The notes beneath the pieces were generated by a model. That model was not told the origin of the DNA, made no database searches, and saw only the letters and a list, made by a program, of their open reading frames with translations. This document shows, in pieces, positions 50,911 through 58,126 of a DNA stretch of 64,000 nucleotides (positions are counted from its first letter, which is position 1; the number at the start of each line of letters is the position of its first letter). Source of the stretch: Bacteroidaceae bacterium. GTDB lineage: Bacteria > Bacteroidota > Bacteroidia > Bacteroidales > Bacteroidaceae. The translations under genes were made by a program, and so were the position numbers. The stretch is taken from positions 20,443 to 84,442 of the forward strand of contig JAFUFW010000018.1 in NCBI GenBank assembly GCA_017469685.1, in the 5' to 3' direction.

Positions 50911-51093
50911 TACAGTGCCACCACCACAGCAGACACAGCTATCCTTGTCAGCAGAATCCCGGGCAGGCCTTCGCTTGACTCCTACAACCTCAAGGCTGTT
51001 GACATCAACGGCGAATTCCAGGTATCATTCACGGAGAATCATGCCCATTCGTGTGAGAACACACCTAAAACAAATTATAATTATTTGACGTAA
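50911..51093 (+). pseudogene. Dockerin-like gene remnant
   Basis: The frame reads ADTAILVSRIPGRPS, then LDSYNLKAVDINGEFQVS, then about 25 unrelated residues, and stops at 51093. DTAILVSRI and NLKAVDINGE match the linker and first calcium loop of Bacteroidota dockerins (ALVNxILG...NxKAADVNGDG), but the second Asp of the loop is replaced and the second helix is missing. It has no start codon and no promoter. From 51094 to 51262 the sequence is AT-rich with no feature. Confidence 0.5.
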
Positions 51094-51239
51094 TTACCTT
51101 ATTATATGACAATATCATTATGTCAATTTCACGAATTTGTTTCTTGACTAATTTGTTTTCTTAGAAAGCAAATTCATAACATTCCCCACCATATTAATAA
51201 TAAAAATGCAGCCCAACAGACATTTTTATCAAGTATTTC

Positions 51240-51270
51240 TTTGACGAAAGTACAAAAAGCACTACATTTG
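51240..51270 (+). promoter_or_regulatory. Bacteroidota promoter for the cohesin-like gene
   Basis: TTTG at 51240-51243 and TACATTTG at 51263-51270 with 19 bp between them, a textbook primary-sigma promoter. The leader is about 100 nt. Confidence 0.75.
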
Positions 51271-51379
51271 TAGCCAAATGTTTACAGGCGTAGACCTGCG
51301 CAAGCGAACCTATGTTAAGAATAGACAAACCAGCGACAAACGACAAACCAAGAAACAAACAAATTTAAATCATAATTAT

Positions 51380-52651
51380 ATGAAACAGCTTTTACTCTCA
51401 CTCGTAGCCTTAATGGCTCTCGGGGCTAATGCACAAGACATCAAGTACATTATGGACGATGTTGAAGTGCCTCAGGGAGGCTCCGTTGTTGTGCCTATTA
51501 ACATTGAAAACACTATCAATTGCTATTCTTGGGAAGGATGGATAGGAGTTGAAAATGTTAATGTGACAAATGGCGATATCCGCTTATCTAACTATGAAGC
51601 AACTGGAGATCGAGTAAAAAACATCGCATACACAAAGTATACTTTTGATGAAGAAACCGGTGAACTCTTAAGCCAGGAAGATCGCACAGATGGAGCGTTT
51701 TCTGGCGAGTCCAACATATTGAAGGGAGATGATGGCATTTATTATATGCGATTTGTAGGCTTTAATATAGGCGGTTTTACCATGAAAGAGAATTCTGGTA
51801 CTGTTGCTTATATCACATTATCTGCCCCCGAAACTGTTGAGATTGGTTCTACATTTACAGGTTACATTGACCATATCCACTTCGGTAAAGATAGAGGTGT
51901 TGACGTGACTGGTGAAAAGATAATATTTAATATTAAGGTCGTCGAAAATGTGACTATACTTGATGAGAACTCCACTACTGCACCAGTGGCTGCCGAGAAT
52001 GTTAATGTGCTTGTAAAGCGCACAATCAAGGCTGACACATGGAGCACTATCTGCTTGCCGTTTGCTATGAGTGAAGCTCAAGTTAAGGAGGCATTTGGTG
52101 AGGATGTACAGTTGGCAGATTTTAGTGGTTATGAAACAACAATTGATTCTAAAGGAAACATCGTTGGAATCTCTGTTAATTTCACCAGCATTACTGAATT
52201 AGCTGCTAATCACCCCTGCATTATTAAAGTATCTTCCCCTGTCAGTGAATTTGAAGCAGAAGGCGTTAATATTGCCCCACAAACTGATTTAGAAATTAAT
52301 TTGGGAAACAATAGAAAACCCAAAAGTATAATTGGCACATATACTGCTGGAACCCTAGTTGAAGAGCTCGCTCTATTCTTGAGCAATGGTTTATTCTATT
52401 ATTCAACAGGCGAAACTGTTATGAAAGGCTTCCGAGCATATTTCAACTTCAATGACCTTCTTACTGAAGTAGATAATAAATATGGTATAAAGATGCGAGT
52501 TGATGGAATTTTTGATGGTATAAATGACGTCAATATTGCAAATGAAGTTGAAGGTGTCTTCACCATTGATGGCAAGAAGATGAACAGCGATGTTAATCGT
52601 CTGCAGAAGGGTGTTTACATCATCGACGGCAAGAAGGTTGCCATTAAGTAA
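51380..52651 (+). CDS. Secreted cohesin-like surface protein with a sorting-type tail
   Basis: A 423-residue protein with signal peptide MKQLLLSLVALMALGANAQ. Residues about 25-165 resemble a cohesin or similar Ig-like beta-sandwich (VEVPQGGSVVVPINIENT, INCYSWEGWIGVENV, SGTVAYITLSAPETVEIGSTFTG). The central part (about 195-370) has KRTIKADTWSTICLPFAM, common in Prevotella surface proteins, and the C terminus is GVFTIDGKKMN...GVYIIDGKKVAIK. ATG 51380 is chosen from the signal peptide; an upstream in-frame extension lies in the leader. Codon use is clearly more AT-rich than in the ribosomal genes before it, suggesting recent acquisition. The ligand is unknown. Confidence 0.7.
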   Translation: MKQLLLSLVALMALGANAQDIKYIMDDVEVPQGGSVVVPINIENTINCYSWEGWIGVENVNVTNGDIRLSNYEATGDRVKNIAYTKYTFDEETGELLSQEDRTDGAFSGESNILKGDDGIYYMRFVGFNIGGFTMKENSGTVAYITLSAPETVEIGSTFTGYIDHIHFGKDRGVDVTGEKIIFNIKVVENVTILDENSTTAPVAAENVNVLVKRTIKADTWSTICLPFAMSEAQVKEAFGEDVQLADFSGYETTIDSKGNIVGISVNFTSITELAANHPCIIKVSSPVSEFEAEGVNIAPQTDLEINLGNNRKPKSIIGTYTAGTLVEELALFLSNGLFYYSTGETVMKGFRAYFNFNDLLTEVDNKYGIKMRVDGIFDGINDVNIANEVEGVFTIDGKKMNSDVNRLQKGVYIIDGKKVAIK

Positions 52652-52696
52652 GAGATCGCAAATATATTGTCTAACCCTAAACACGAAATGAGCATT

Positions 52697-52876
52697 ATGA
52701 AAAAGCTATATATTAAACCCCAGACAGATGTTTGCGAAATGCTTCCCGCACAGATAATGGCTACAAGTGGCGTAACAGGTTCTGGTGGTGGTGTAGATCT
52801 TGGTTATGGGGGCGTTGATGAAGGTGGTGAACAAGACCCTGACGTCAAAGGCAACAGCTTCGAATTTGAATGGTAA
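52697..52876 (+). CDS. Short Gly/Asp-rich Bacteroidales peptide (59 aa)
   Basis: A 59-residue frame: MKKLYIKPQTDVCEMLPAQ, then IMATSGVTGSGGGV, DLGYGGVDEGGEQD and an acidic aromatic end NSFEFEW. An upstream in-frame ATG (52688) is possible. From memory, many Bacteroidales genomes encode short proteins that begin MKKxYIxP, carry a Met-Ala/Leu-x-Ser block and continue with Gly-rich YGGVDE-type tails; their role is undescribed. It follows the cohesin-like gene by 45 bp and is closed by a terminator, so the two form an operon. There is no signal peptide. A Gly-rich, leader-plus-core layout superficially resembles a RiPP precursor, but no modification enzyme is nearby. Confidence 0.65.
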   Translation: MKKLYIKPQTDVCEMLPAQIMATSGVTGSGGGVDLGYGGVDEGGEQDPDVKGNSFEFEW

Positions 52877-52899
52877 ATACACACCACCCATCTATATTG

Positions 52900-52934
52900 C
52901 GGGCATCCTCATCACGAGGGTGCCCGTTTCGTTT
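52900..52934 (+). terminator. Terminator after the short peptide gene
   Basis: CGGGCATCCTC (52900-52910) pairs with GAGGGTGCCCG (52916-52926) with one T-G pair and a 5-nt loop, followed by TTTCGTTT. Confidence 0.8.
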
Positions 52935-53340
52935 AGCCCCCTCCAAACCTCCCCCTTAGGGGAGGCTCAGTGAGCAGGCAAATGATGGAATTCACTGGAA
53001 AACAGAAAGAGAAATTTGTGTAAGAAAAAGATGACAGACAATAATATTATCCGTATGATCCGTGGTCGAATTAAAAAAGAAGATGACTGTGTGTATCTTA
53101 TCGAACAAGGATTACTAAGATTGTACGGATTCTTTCTTTAGACACAAATGACCATTAATTAATCATGAATATTGTTTGACCACGGATGACGCGGATGGAA
53201 CGGCTACATTCAATGAAGAAAGCCGTATGATCCGTATGATCCGTGGTTGAATAAATAAAGTTGATGTCTGAGTCGAAGACCCCCTCCCTAACGGGAAAGG
53301 CTACGGGTAGGCGTGTTTTGCTCGGGAATGGTGTGTGGGG
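52935..53340. repeat. Gene-free patch of dispersed repeats
   Basis: No credible gene in about 400 bp. It contains a C-rich palindrome CCTCCCCCTTAGGGGAGG (52951-52968) and a second C-rich element at 53280-53330. Between them are three copies, in both orientations, of a repeat built on CCGTATGATCCGTGGT (53048, 53224; inverted ACCACGGATGACGCGGATGG at 53179). Confidence 0.6.
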
Positions 53341-53345
53341 GGCTT

Positions 53346-53443
53346 TTACTTGCCGAGGATGATGTTGACAAGGGCGGTGACGTCGGCTATGGTGATGGCT
53401 GAGTCATAGTTGACGTTGGCAGCCTTCATATCGGCTAGAGGAA
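53346..53443 (-). pseudogene. Orphan dockerin-like tail fragment
   Basis: The minus strand encodes LADMKAANVNYDSAITIAD followed by VTALVNIILGK and a stop at 53346-53348: one complete calcium-loop/helix unit of a type I dockerin-like repeat. Upstream the frame has no plausible coding sequence. The last 11 residues match the fragment at 2515-2577 almost exactly. It may be a remnant of a larger glycoside hydrolase or a mobile 3' module. Confidence 0.6.
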
Positions 53444-53492
53444 AAAAGTTTGGCCTATTAACATGAACTTAAATGGGCAAAAATAATTTTCA

Positions 53493-53588
53493 AAACAGAC
53501 TTCAGACTTCAGCCAGTCGCGCAGAGGATTAGCTTAGTATGCTTACGTAAATCAGTGCGTGACTACGGTTGAAGTCTGAAGTCTGTTT
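53493..53588. repeat. Long hairpin: 19-bp perfect inverted repeat
   Basis: AAACAGACTTCAGACTTCA (53493-53511) and its exact complement (53570-53588) enclose a second pairing, AGTCGCGCA with TGCGTGACT, giving a stem of about 30 bp with a loop of roughly 32 nt. It lies 19 bp after the stop of the DUF1080 gene and is followed on that strand by T-rich sequence, so it could act as a terminator; each arm is itself a doubled CAGACTT word. Confidence 0.75.
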
Positions 53589-53606
53589 AGAAAATAAATA
53601 TTTAAT

Positions 53607-55970
53607 TTACTTGCGCTTCGCGGTCTTCTTGGCGCCTTTCTTCTGCTTAGATAGGTCGAGGACGCGGACGTTGCGGATCTTCAAGCCTTCGCCGTGACCG
53701 CAGAAGCTGATGAAGCCATCCTTGTTGAAGAGACCCGGGTGGCTCTGGTGGTCTACGGTGTAGGGGTTTGGTTTGCCCTCCTCTGGCGCCATATTATGAC
53801 CCTGGCAGGCCTTGCGAATGTCGCCGTCGACGAGTACTTCGCCATTGAGCGTCACTGTGATGTGGTCGCCCACGGCACGGATTTCCTCGTAGTTCCACTC
53901 GCCCAGAGGCTTGTGCTTGATGCGCTTGGCGGGAATGATACCGTAGACGGAGCCGTGGACTTGGTACTCACGCAGGCCGGCATAGATGGGATCGTCGTGG
54001 TCGAGAATCTGAATCTCCATGCCGTCGTAGGCTGCGTCGACGCCGTCCTTTGTGCGGATGCCCACACCATTGTTAATGCCCGGACGCACGAAGCAGAACT
54101 CGAAGCGGAACACGAAGTCGGAGTACTTGTTGTTGGTGTAGAGGTTGCCGTCGGCGCCATAGTTTGCACTGACGTAGATGGCGCCGTCGATGGGCAGGTA
54201 GTTGGCCTTGCCGCCGTGCCACTTGTCGAGGTTCGTGCCGTCGAAGAGCAGTTCGAAGCCCGCCTTCTCCTCTTCCTTCGTGAGTTTGGAGACCTTGGCC
54301 GTCACGGCATTGGGGTCGTCGACAATCTTCGGGAGGATGGTGTTCACCTGGTCTACGGCATAGCCAGCGTCGGCATTCTCTGTGTGGCTCTTGAACACGT
54401 TCTGTGCTTTGAGGAGCATGTCGCGAATGTGTGCACCGCGCTGCAGGGCCTCGTTCTTCTCGATGAGATCCGTCACGGCATGTGCGGCAGCGAGGTCGTT
54501 GGCCTTAACGTCCATGTATTCGGCTGCGAGGTTCAGTGCAGGCTCGTTGCCGAGTGTGCTGAGGGCCGAGAGGAAGTTGTTGGCAACGCCTGCCGATGGT
54601 TTCATCTCGAGCGCCTGCTTGTAGAGCTGGTATTTGTCGATGCGCGGCCAGTTGGCACCCTTGATGAGGGTGAGTGCACGGCCGAGCAGGTTGTCGCGGT
54701 TGGCGGCATCAGTGGCTGCGAGGCCCATAAGAGGTGACACGGCGTCGGGGTTAGCCACCTTCATCAGCGCGCTGCGAGCATCGCTACTCACGGCAGCAGA
54801 AGCCACAATAGCCTGGATGTCCTCTTTGGAACCGCGCTGGGCGAGCAAACCGTAGAAGAGGTCTGGGTAGTCCTTGAAGCGTGAGAGCAGGTCGCTGAAG
54901 TTGTCGTTAGTGACAATCTGTGCGAGGCTCTTGGCAGCCACGCCATGCAGCTTGCTGTCGCCGATAAGGGTTGTCAGCGGTTCGTAGGCAGCAGTGATAT
55001 GGCGCTCTCCGGCGAGAGCTACGAGGGCAGGAGTTACTAAAGAGCCTGTACCTTTCAAGGCCGAGAGGACACCCTCGCTGATGTCACCGTTGAAGGTCGT
55101 CAGGGCGGCCTTAGCAGCCTCTGCATGATCCCCGTCGAGGGCTACAATCAGAGCGCTCATTGCGTTGACGCCTCCAATCTTGCCGGCAGCCTCGAGGGCG
55201 GCGTCGACCAGCTGGCTGTTGCTCGAGCCAAGGGCGCGGAACACTGCTTCGCTGTTCTCGCTGTCATGACGGTTGCCAAGCCAACGGACAACGTCAGTCT
55301 GCGCGTCGGCCTTCAGTTTCGGGAATGCCTTGACGGCAAGAGGAGCCAGAGCGGCACCTCCCAGTTCGAGGGCAGTGTTGCGCAACTGGCGGTCGTCGCT
55401 CTTCTTGAGAGTCTTCAACAAGAACGGAGCCACCTTTTGGGCTGGCAGCGAAGCTACCTTGTCGCGGAACTCGGCAATGGCACGTGAGGCGGGAGCAACT
55501 GCTGCGAGGTTCTCCACGGCGTGTTTCACTTCGACACTACCTGGGGTCAGTTTGTTTATCTGGTCGGTGAGGAAGACCTTGTTACCCTCGTCGGTGCAAC
55601 GGGCGAGAGCAGCCTCGAGACCTTTCTTGACGGCGGCGCACTGTGCTTCGCGACCTTTTTGGTTGACATAGCTTGTGAGGCCGTCAATGGCATACTGGAA
55701 GGGAGCGTTCTTGCCTTCGGCTGAAGGGCCGAGCATGGAGGCCAGCTGCTGCACGCCTTCTGCGCCCGTGCCAGCAATCTCACTCATCACCTGTTCGAGA
55801 GCCTCAAGGCTCTGGGCTGGCAGTTGGGCGAGGCCGTCGGCAATGATTGTGGATGTGACGCGGTTACGGCTGTCCTGAGCTTGAGCCTCACCGATGGATA
55901 GCGGACAATTGACAATTGACAATGTGCCAAGGCCAAATGCCATTAGTATGAATAGAGTTATACGTTTCAT
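53607..55970 (-). CDS. Secreted HEAT-repeat plus DUF1080 (3-keto-disaccharide hydrolase-type) protein
   Basis: A 787-residue protein starting MKRITLFILMAFGLGTL. Residues about 40-540 are HEAT-like helical repeats (ALEAAGKIGGVNAMSALIVALD and similar). The C-terminal DUF1080/3-keto-glycoside hydrolase-like beta-sandwich (about 565-775) has GFELLFDGTNLDKWHGG, NNGVGIRTKDG, MEIQILDHDDP and GLKIRNVRV. DUF1080 proteins hydrolyse 3-keto-glycosides made by Gfo/Idh/MocA oxidoreductases, and such an oxidoreductase gene lies 39 bp upstream in the same direction. The signal region contains SIVNCPLSI, encoded by an AATTGTCAATTGTC dispersed repeat that appears to have extended it. A long hairpin follows the stop. 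Confidence 0.85.
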   Translation of the reverse strand: MKRITLFILMAFGLGTLSIVNCPLSIGEAQAQDSRNRVTSTIIADGLAQLPAQSLEALEQVMSEIAGTGAEGVQQLASMLGPSAEGKNAPFQYAIDGLTSYVNQKGREAQCAAVKKGLEAALARCTDEGNKVFLTDQINKLTPGSVEVKHAVENLAAVAPASRAIAEFRDKVASLPAQKVAPFLLKTLKKSDDRQLRNTALELGGAALAPLAVKAFPKLKADAQTDVVRWLGNRHDSENSEAVFRALGSSNSQLVDAALEAAGKIGGVNAMSALIVALDGDHAEAAKAALTTFNGDISEGVLSALKGTGSLVTPALVALAGERHITAAYEPLTTLIGDSKLHGVAAKSLAQIVTNDNFSDLLSRFKDYPDLFYGLLAQRGSKEDIQAIVASAAVSSDARSALMKVANPDAVSPLMGLAATDAANRDNLLGRALTLIKGANWPRIDKYQLYKQALEMKPSAGVANNFLSALSTLGNEPALNLAAEYMDVKANDLAAAHAVTDLIEKNEALQRGAHIRDMLLKAQNVFKSHTENADAGYAVDQVNTILPKIVDDPNAVTAKVSKLTKEEEKAGFELLFDGTNLDKWHGGKANYLPIDGAIYVSANYGADGNLYTNNKYSDFVFRFEFCFVRPGINNGVGIRTKDGVDAAYDGMEIQILDHDDPIYAGLREYQVHGSVYGIIPAKRIKHKPLGEWNYEEIRAVGDHITVTLNGEVLVDGDIRKACQGHNMAPEEGKPNPYTVDHQSHPGLFNKDGFISFCGHGEGLKIRNVRVLDLSKQKKGAKKTAKRK

Positions 55971-56008
55971 TGCAAATAAATTTTCAATTATCAATTATCG
56001 ATTGTCTA

Positions 56009-57289
56009 CTAAATCTTCCATTCGCCTCTCATTGGCTGGTCGATGAGCGCATTGGCTGCAGCGTCGCCAATGAATGTCTGGGAGGAGGGATCAAAGTTGA
56101 GCTCGCGACGACCGAGGCGCAGACCTACAGCGCCCATGTTGACGAGCGTGCAGCTGTGGTGGCCGTTGTCCTCGTTGAGGGCAAACTTCTGGCGCGTGCG
56201 AACACATTCGAGGAAGTCGGTACGCTGAGGCTCCGGGTCGGGCTGTTCGTTGAGCTTGTTCCACACGTCGGGGATAGTACATTCGAAGCCTTTGAATACC
56301 TTGCCCTTGGGACCTTCGATATAGGCGAGCTTGCCTTTGCTCTCGTAGCCTTCGCCCTCGAGCACAATCTGGCAACCGTCGGCATAGGTATATGTTATCT
56401 TGTGCCAGATGCCAACGGCGTCGTAGTGCTGCTGCGGCGCATCAATCTCCACCTTCACTGGGAACTCCTTGTCCTTACCCAGCATATACTGTACGGGGTC
56501 GAGATAGTGCTGACCCATATCAGTGAGGCCACCGCCGTCGTAGTCCCAATAGCCGCGGAAGGTCTGGTGGGTGCGATGCACATTGTAAGGCTTGTATGGA
56601 GCCGGGCCGAGCCACATGTCATAATTCAGCTCTGCGGGCACAGGCTGAGGCGTGAGGTTATCCTTGCCCACCCAGAAGAACTTCCAGGCAAAGCCTGTGG
56701 CACCGGAGACGGTGACTTTAAGCGGCCAGCCGAGGAGCCCGCTATCGATGAGCTTCTTTAGGGGCTTGACGGGTGTACCGAGGCCATAGAAAGTGTCGGT
56801 GAAGCGGAACCATGTATTCAAGCGCAGTATGCGTCCGTAGCGTTCCACGGCCGCCTTCACGGCCTTGCCTTCGCCTATGGTGCGCGTCATGGGCTTTTCA
56901 AGCCATATATCTTTTCCAGCCTTGGCAGCCTCCACGGCCATGAGTCCGTGCCAGTGGGGCGGCGTAGCGATGTGGATGATGTCGGCTCCCGACTGGTGCA
57001 CAAGTTCGCGCCAGTCGTCGTATGCCTTCACGTCAATGCTGAAGTTCTTCTTGGCAGCCTCCACGGCGCTGGTGAGGTGTTTCTTGTCGACGTCGCAGAC
57101 AGCAAGCAGACGATAGGCTTCAGAGTTTGAGAAATGGCTCGACGAACGTCCGATGCCGCCCACGCCGATAATGGCTTTCGTAAGCTGGTCGCTGGGGGCT
57201 ATGAAGCCTTTTCCGCCCAGCACTTTTCGTGGTACGATGGTGAACAGCCCAGCTGCTCCCACCGTCTTCATGAATTGTCTTCTATCCAT
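56009..57289 (-). CDS. Gfo/Idh/MocA-family oxidoreductase with a Tat-like signal
   Basis: A 426-residue NAD(P)-dependent oxidoreductase. The N terminus MDRRQFMKTVGAAGLFTIVP is a twin-arginine-type signal; the Rossmann motif is GVGGIGRSS, the family Lys is in WLEKPM, and the substrate-domain His is in GGGLTDMGQHYLDPVQ. Members of this branch oxidise the C3 hydroxyl of sugars in glycosides or run the reverse reaction. With the DUF1080 gene 39 bp downstream it forms a likely 3-keto-glycoside module that cleaves glycosidic bonds without a classical glycoside hydrolase. The substrate is unknown. No promoter box was recognised in the AT-rich 144 bp upstream. Confidence 0.9.
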   Translation of the reverse strand: MDRRQFMKTVGAAGLFTIVPRKVLGGKGFIAPSDQLTKAIIGVGGIGRSSSHFSNSEAYRLLAVCDVDKKHLTSAVEAAKKNFSIDVKAYDDWRELVHQSGADIIHIATPPHWHGLMAVEAAKAGKDIWLEKPMTRTIGEGKAVKAAVERYGRILRLNTWFRFTDTFYGLGTPVKPLKKLIDSGLLGWPLKVTVSGATGFAWKFFWVGKDNLTPQPVPAELNYDMWLGPAPYKPYNVHRTHQTFRGYWDYDGGGLTDMGQHYLDPVQYMLGKDKEFPVKVEIDAPQQHYDAVGIWHKITYTYADGCQIVLEGEGYESKGKLAYIEGPKGKVFKGFECTIPDVWNKLNEQPDPEPQRTDFLECVRTRQKFALNEDNGHHSCTLVNMGAVGLRLGRRELNFDPSSQTFIGDAAANALIDQPMRGEWKI

Positions 57290-57433
57290 GAGAAAAAAGA
57301 GGTTTTAGTTAGTTGTTTTTCCGATTTCGCTTATAAAATTACTACAGTTTTTAATATGTCGTATCTTTTCGTTCATTTTTTTTAATCTCTTTCACATTTA
57401 AAGTCGCAATAAAGGTTTTTTAAGCCATAATTC

Positions 57434-57464
57434 TTTGTCAGATGACAACAAAAAAGTACCTTTG
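57434..57464 (+). promoter_or_regulatory. Bacteroidota promoter for the FAH-porU-porV-ispF group
   Basis: TTTG at 57434-57437 and TACCTTTG at 57457-57464 with 19 bp between them, a perfect consensus. Transcription would begin near 57471, only about 3 nt before ATG 57474. Confidence 0.75.
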
Positions 57465-57473
57465 CAAGCAATT

Positions 57474-58094
57474 ATGAAGATATTTGCCGTAGGAATGAAC
57501 TATGCTGAGCACAATAAAGAGCTCCATGGTTCGTTATTTAAGACAGAGGAGCCTGTAATCTTTACGAAGGCTGACTCGGCACTGCTCACGAATGGGCGTC
57601 CGTTCTTCATCCCCGACTTCACACATCGTTGCGACTACGAGACGGAGCTGGTAGTACACATCTGTCGCCTCGGGCGCTCTATCTCGAAGCGTTTTGCGCA
57701 TCGCTACTACGATGCCGTCAGCGTGGGCATTGATTTCACGGCCCGGGACATGCAGGAGCAGTTGCGCTCGAAGGGGCTGCCCTGGGAACTATCAAAAGGC
57801 TTCGACGGCTCGGCAGCCGTAGGGCGCTTCGTCAAGAAAGAAGAGCTGGGCAGAGATATTCAGGATCTCCACTTCAGGCTCGACCTGAACGGGCACACGG
57901 TGCAAAGGGGCCATACGGCAGACATGCTATATACGGTCGACGAACTCATAAGTTTCATCAGCCGGTTCTTCACGCTGAAGACGGGCGACCTCCTATTCAC
58001 TGGCACACCTGTTGGCGTAGGTCCAGTCCACGAGAACGACCACCTTGCAGGCTTCCTCGAAGGCGAGAAGCTGCTGGAGTTTAATGTGAAGTAG
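57474..58094 (+). CDS. Fumarylacetoacetate hydrolase (FAH) family protein
   Basis: A 206-residue protein of the FAH superfamily starting MKIFAVGMNYAEHNKELHG. Metal-binding acidic residues are in DYETELVVHI and DFTARDMQEQ; the closing motif LLFTGTPVGVGPV is typical. Members hydrolyse or decarboxylate 2-oxo acids (acylpyruvases, oxaloacetate decarboxylases); the substrate here is unknown. ATG 57474 is fixed by the promoter, which makes the mRNA nearly leaderless. porU begins 33 bp after the stop, so the enzyme is probably co-transcribed with T9SS genes. Confidence 0.88.
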   Translation: MKIFAVGMNYAEHNKELHGSLFKTEEPVIFTKADSALLTNGRPFFIPDFTHRCDYETELVVHICRLGRSISKRFAHRYYDAVSVGIDFTARDMQEQLRSKGLPWELSKGFDGSAAVGRFVKKEELGRDIQDLHFRLDLNGHTVQRGHTADMLYTVDELISFISRFFTLKTGDLLFTGTPVGVGPVHENDHLAGFLEGEKLLEFNVK

Positions 58095-58126
58095 AATGTA
58101 GAATAGAGATTAGAGACCAAGAACAA

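Noticed and set aside
52697-52876. RiPP (lanthipeptide or microcin) precursor
   Set aside because: The Gly-rich layout is suggestive, but there is no modification enzyme, peptidase-transporter or Cys/Ser/Thr-rich core in the window; kept only as a short peptide of unknown role.
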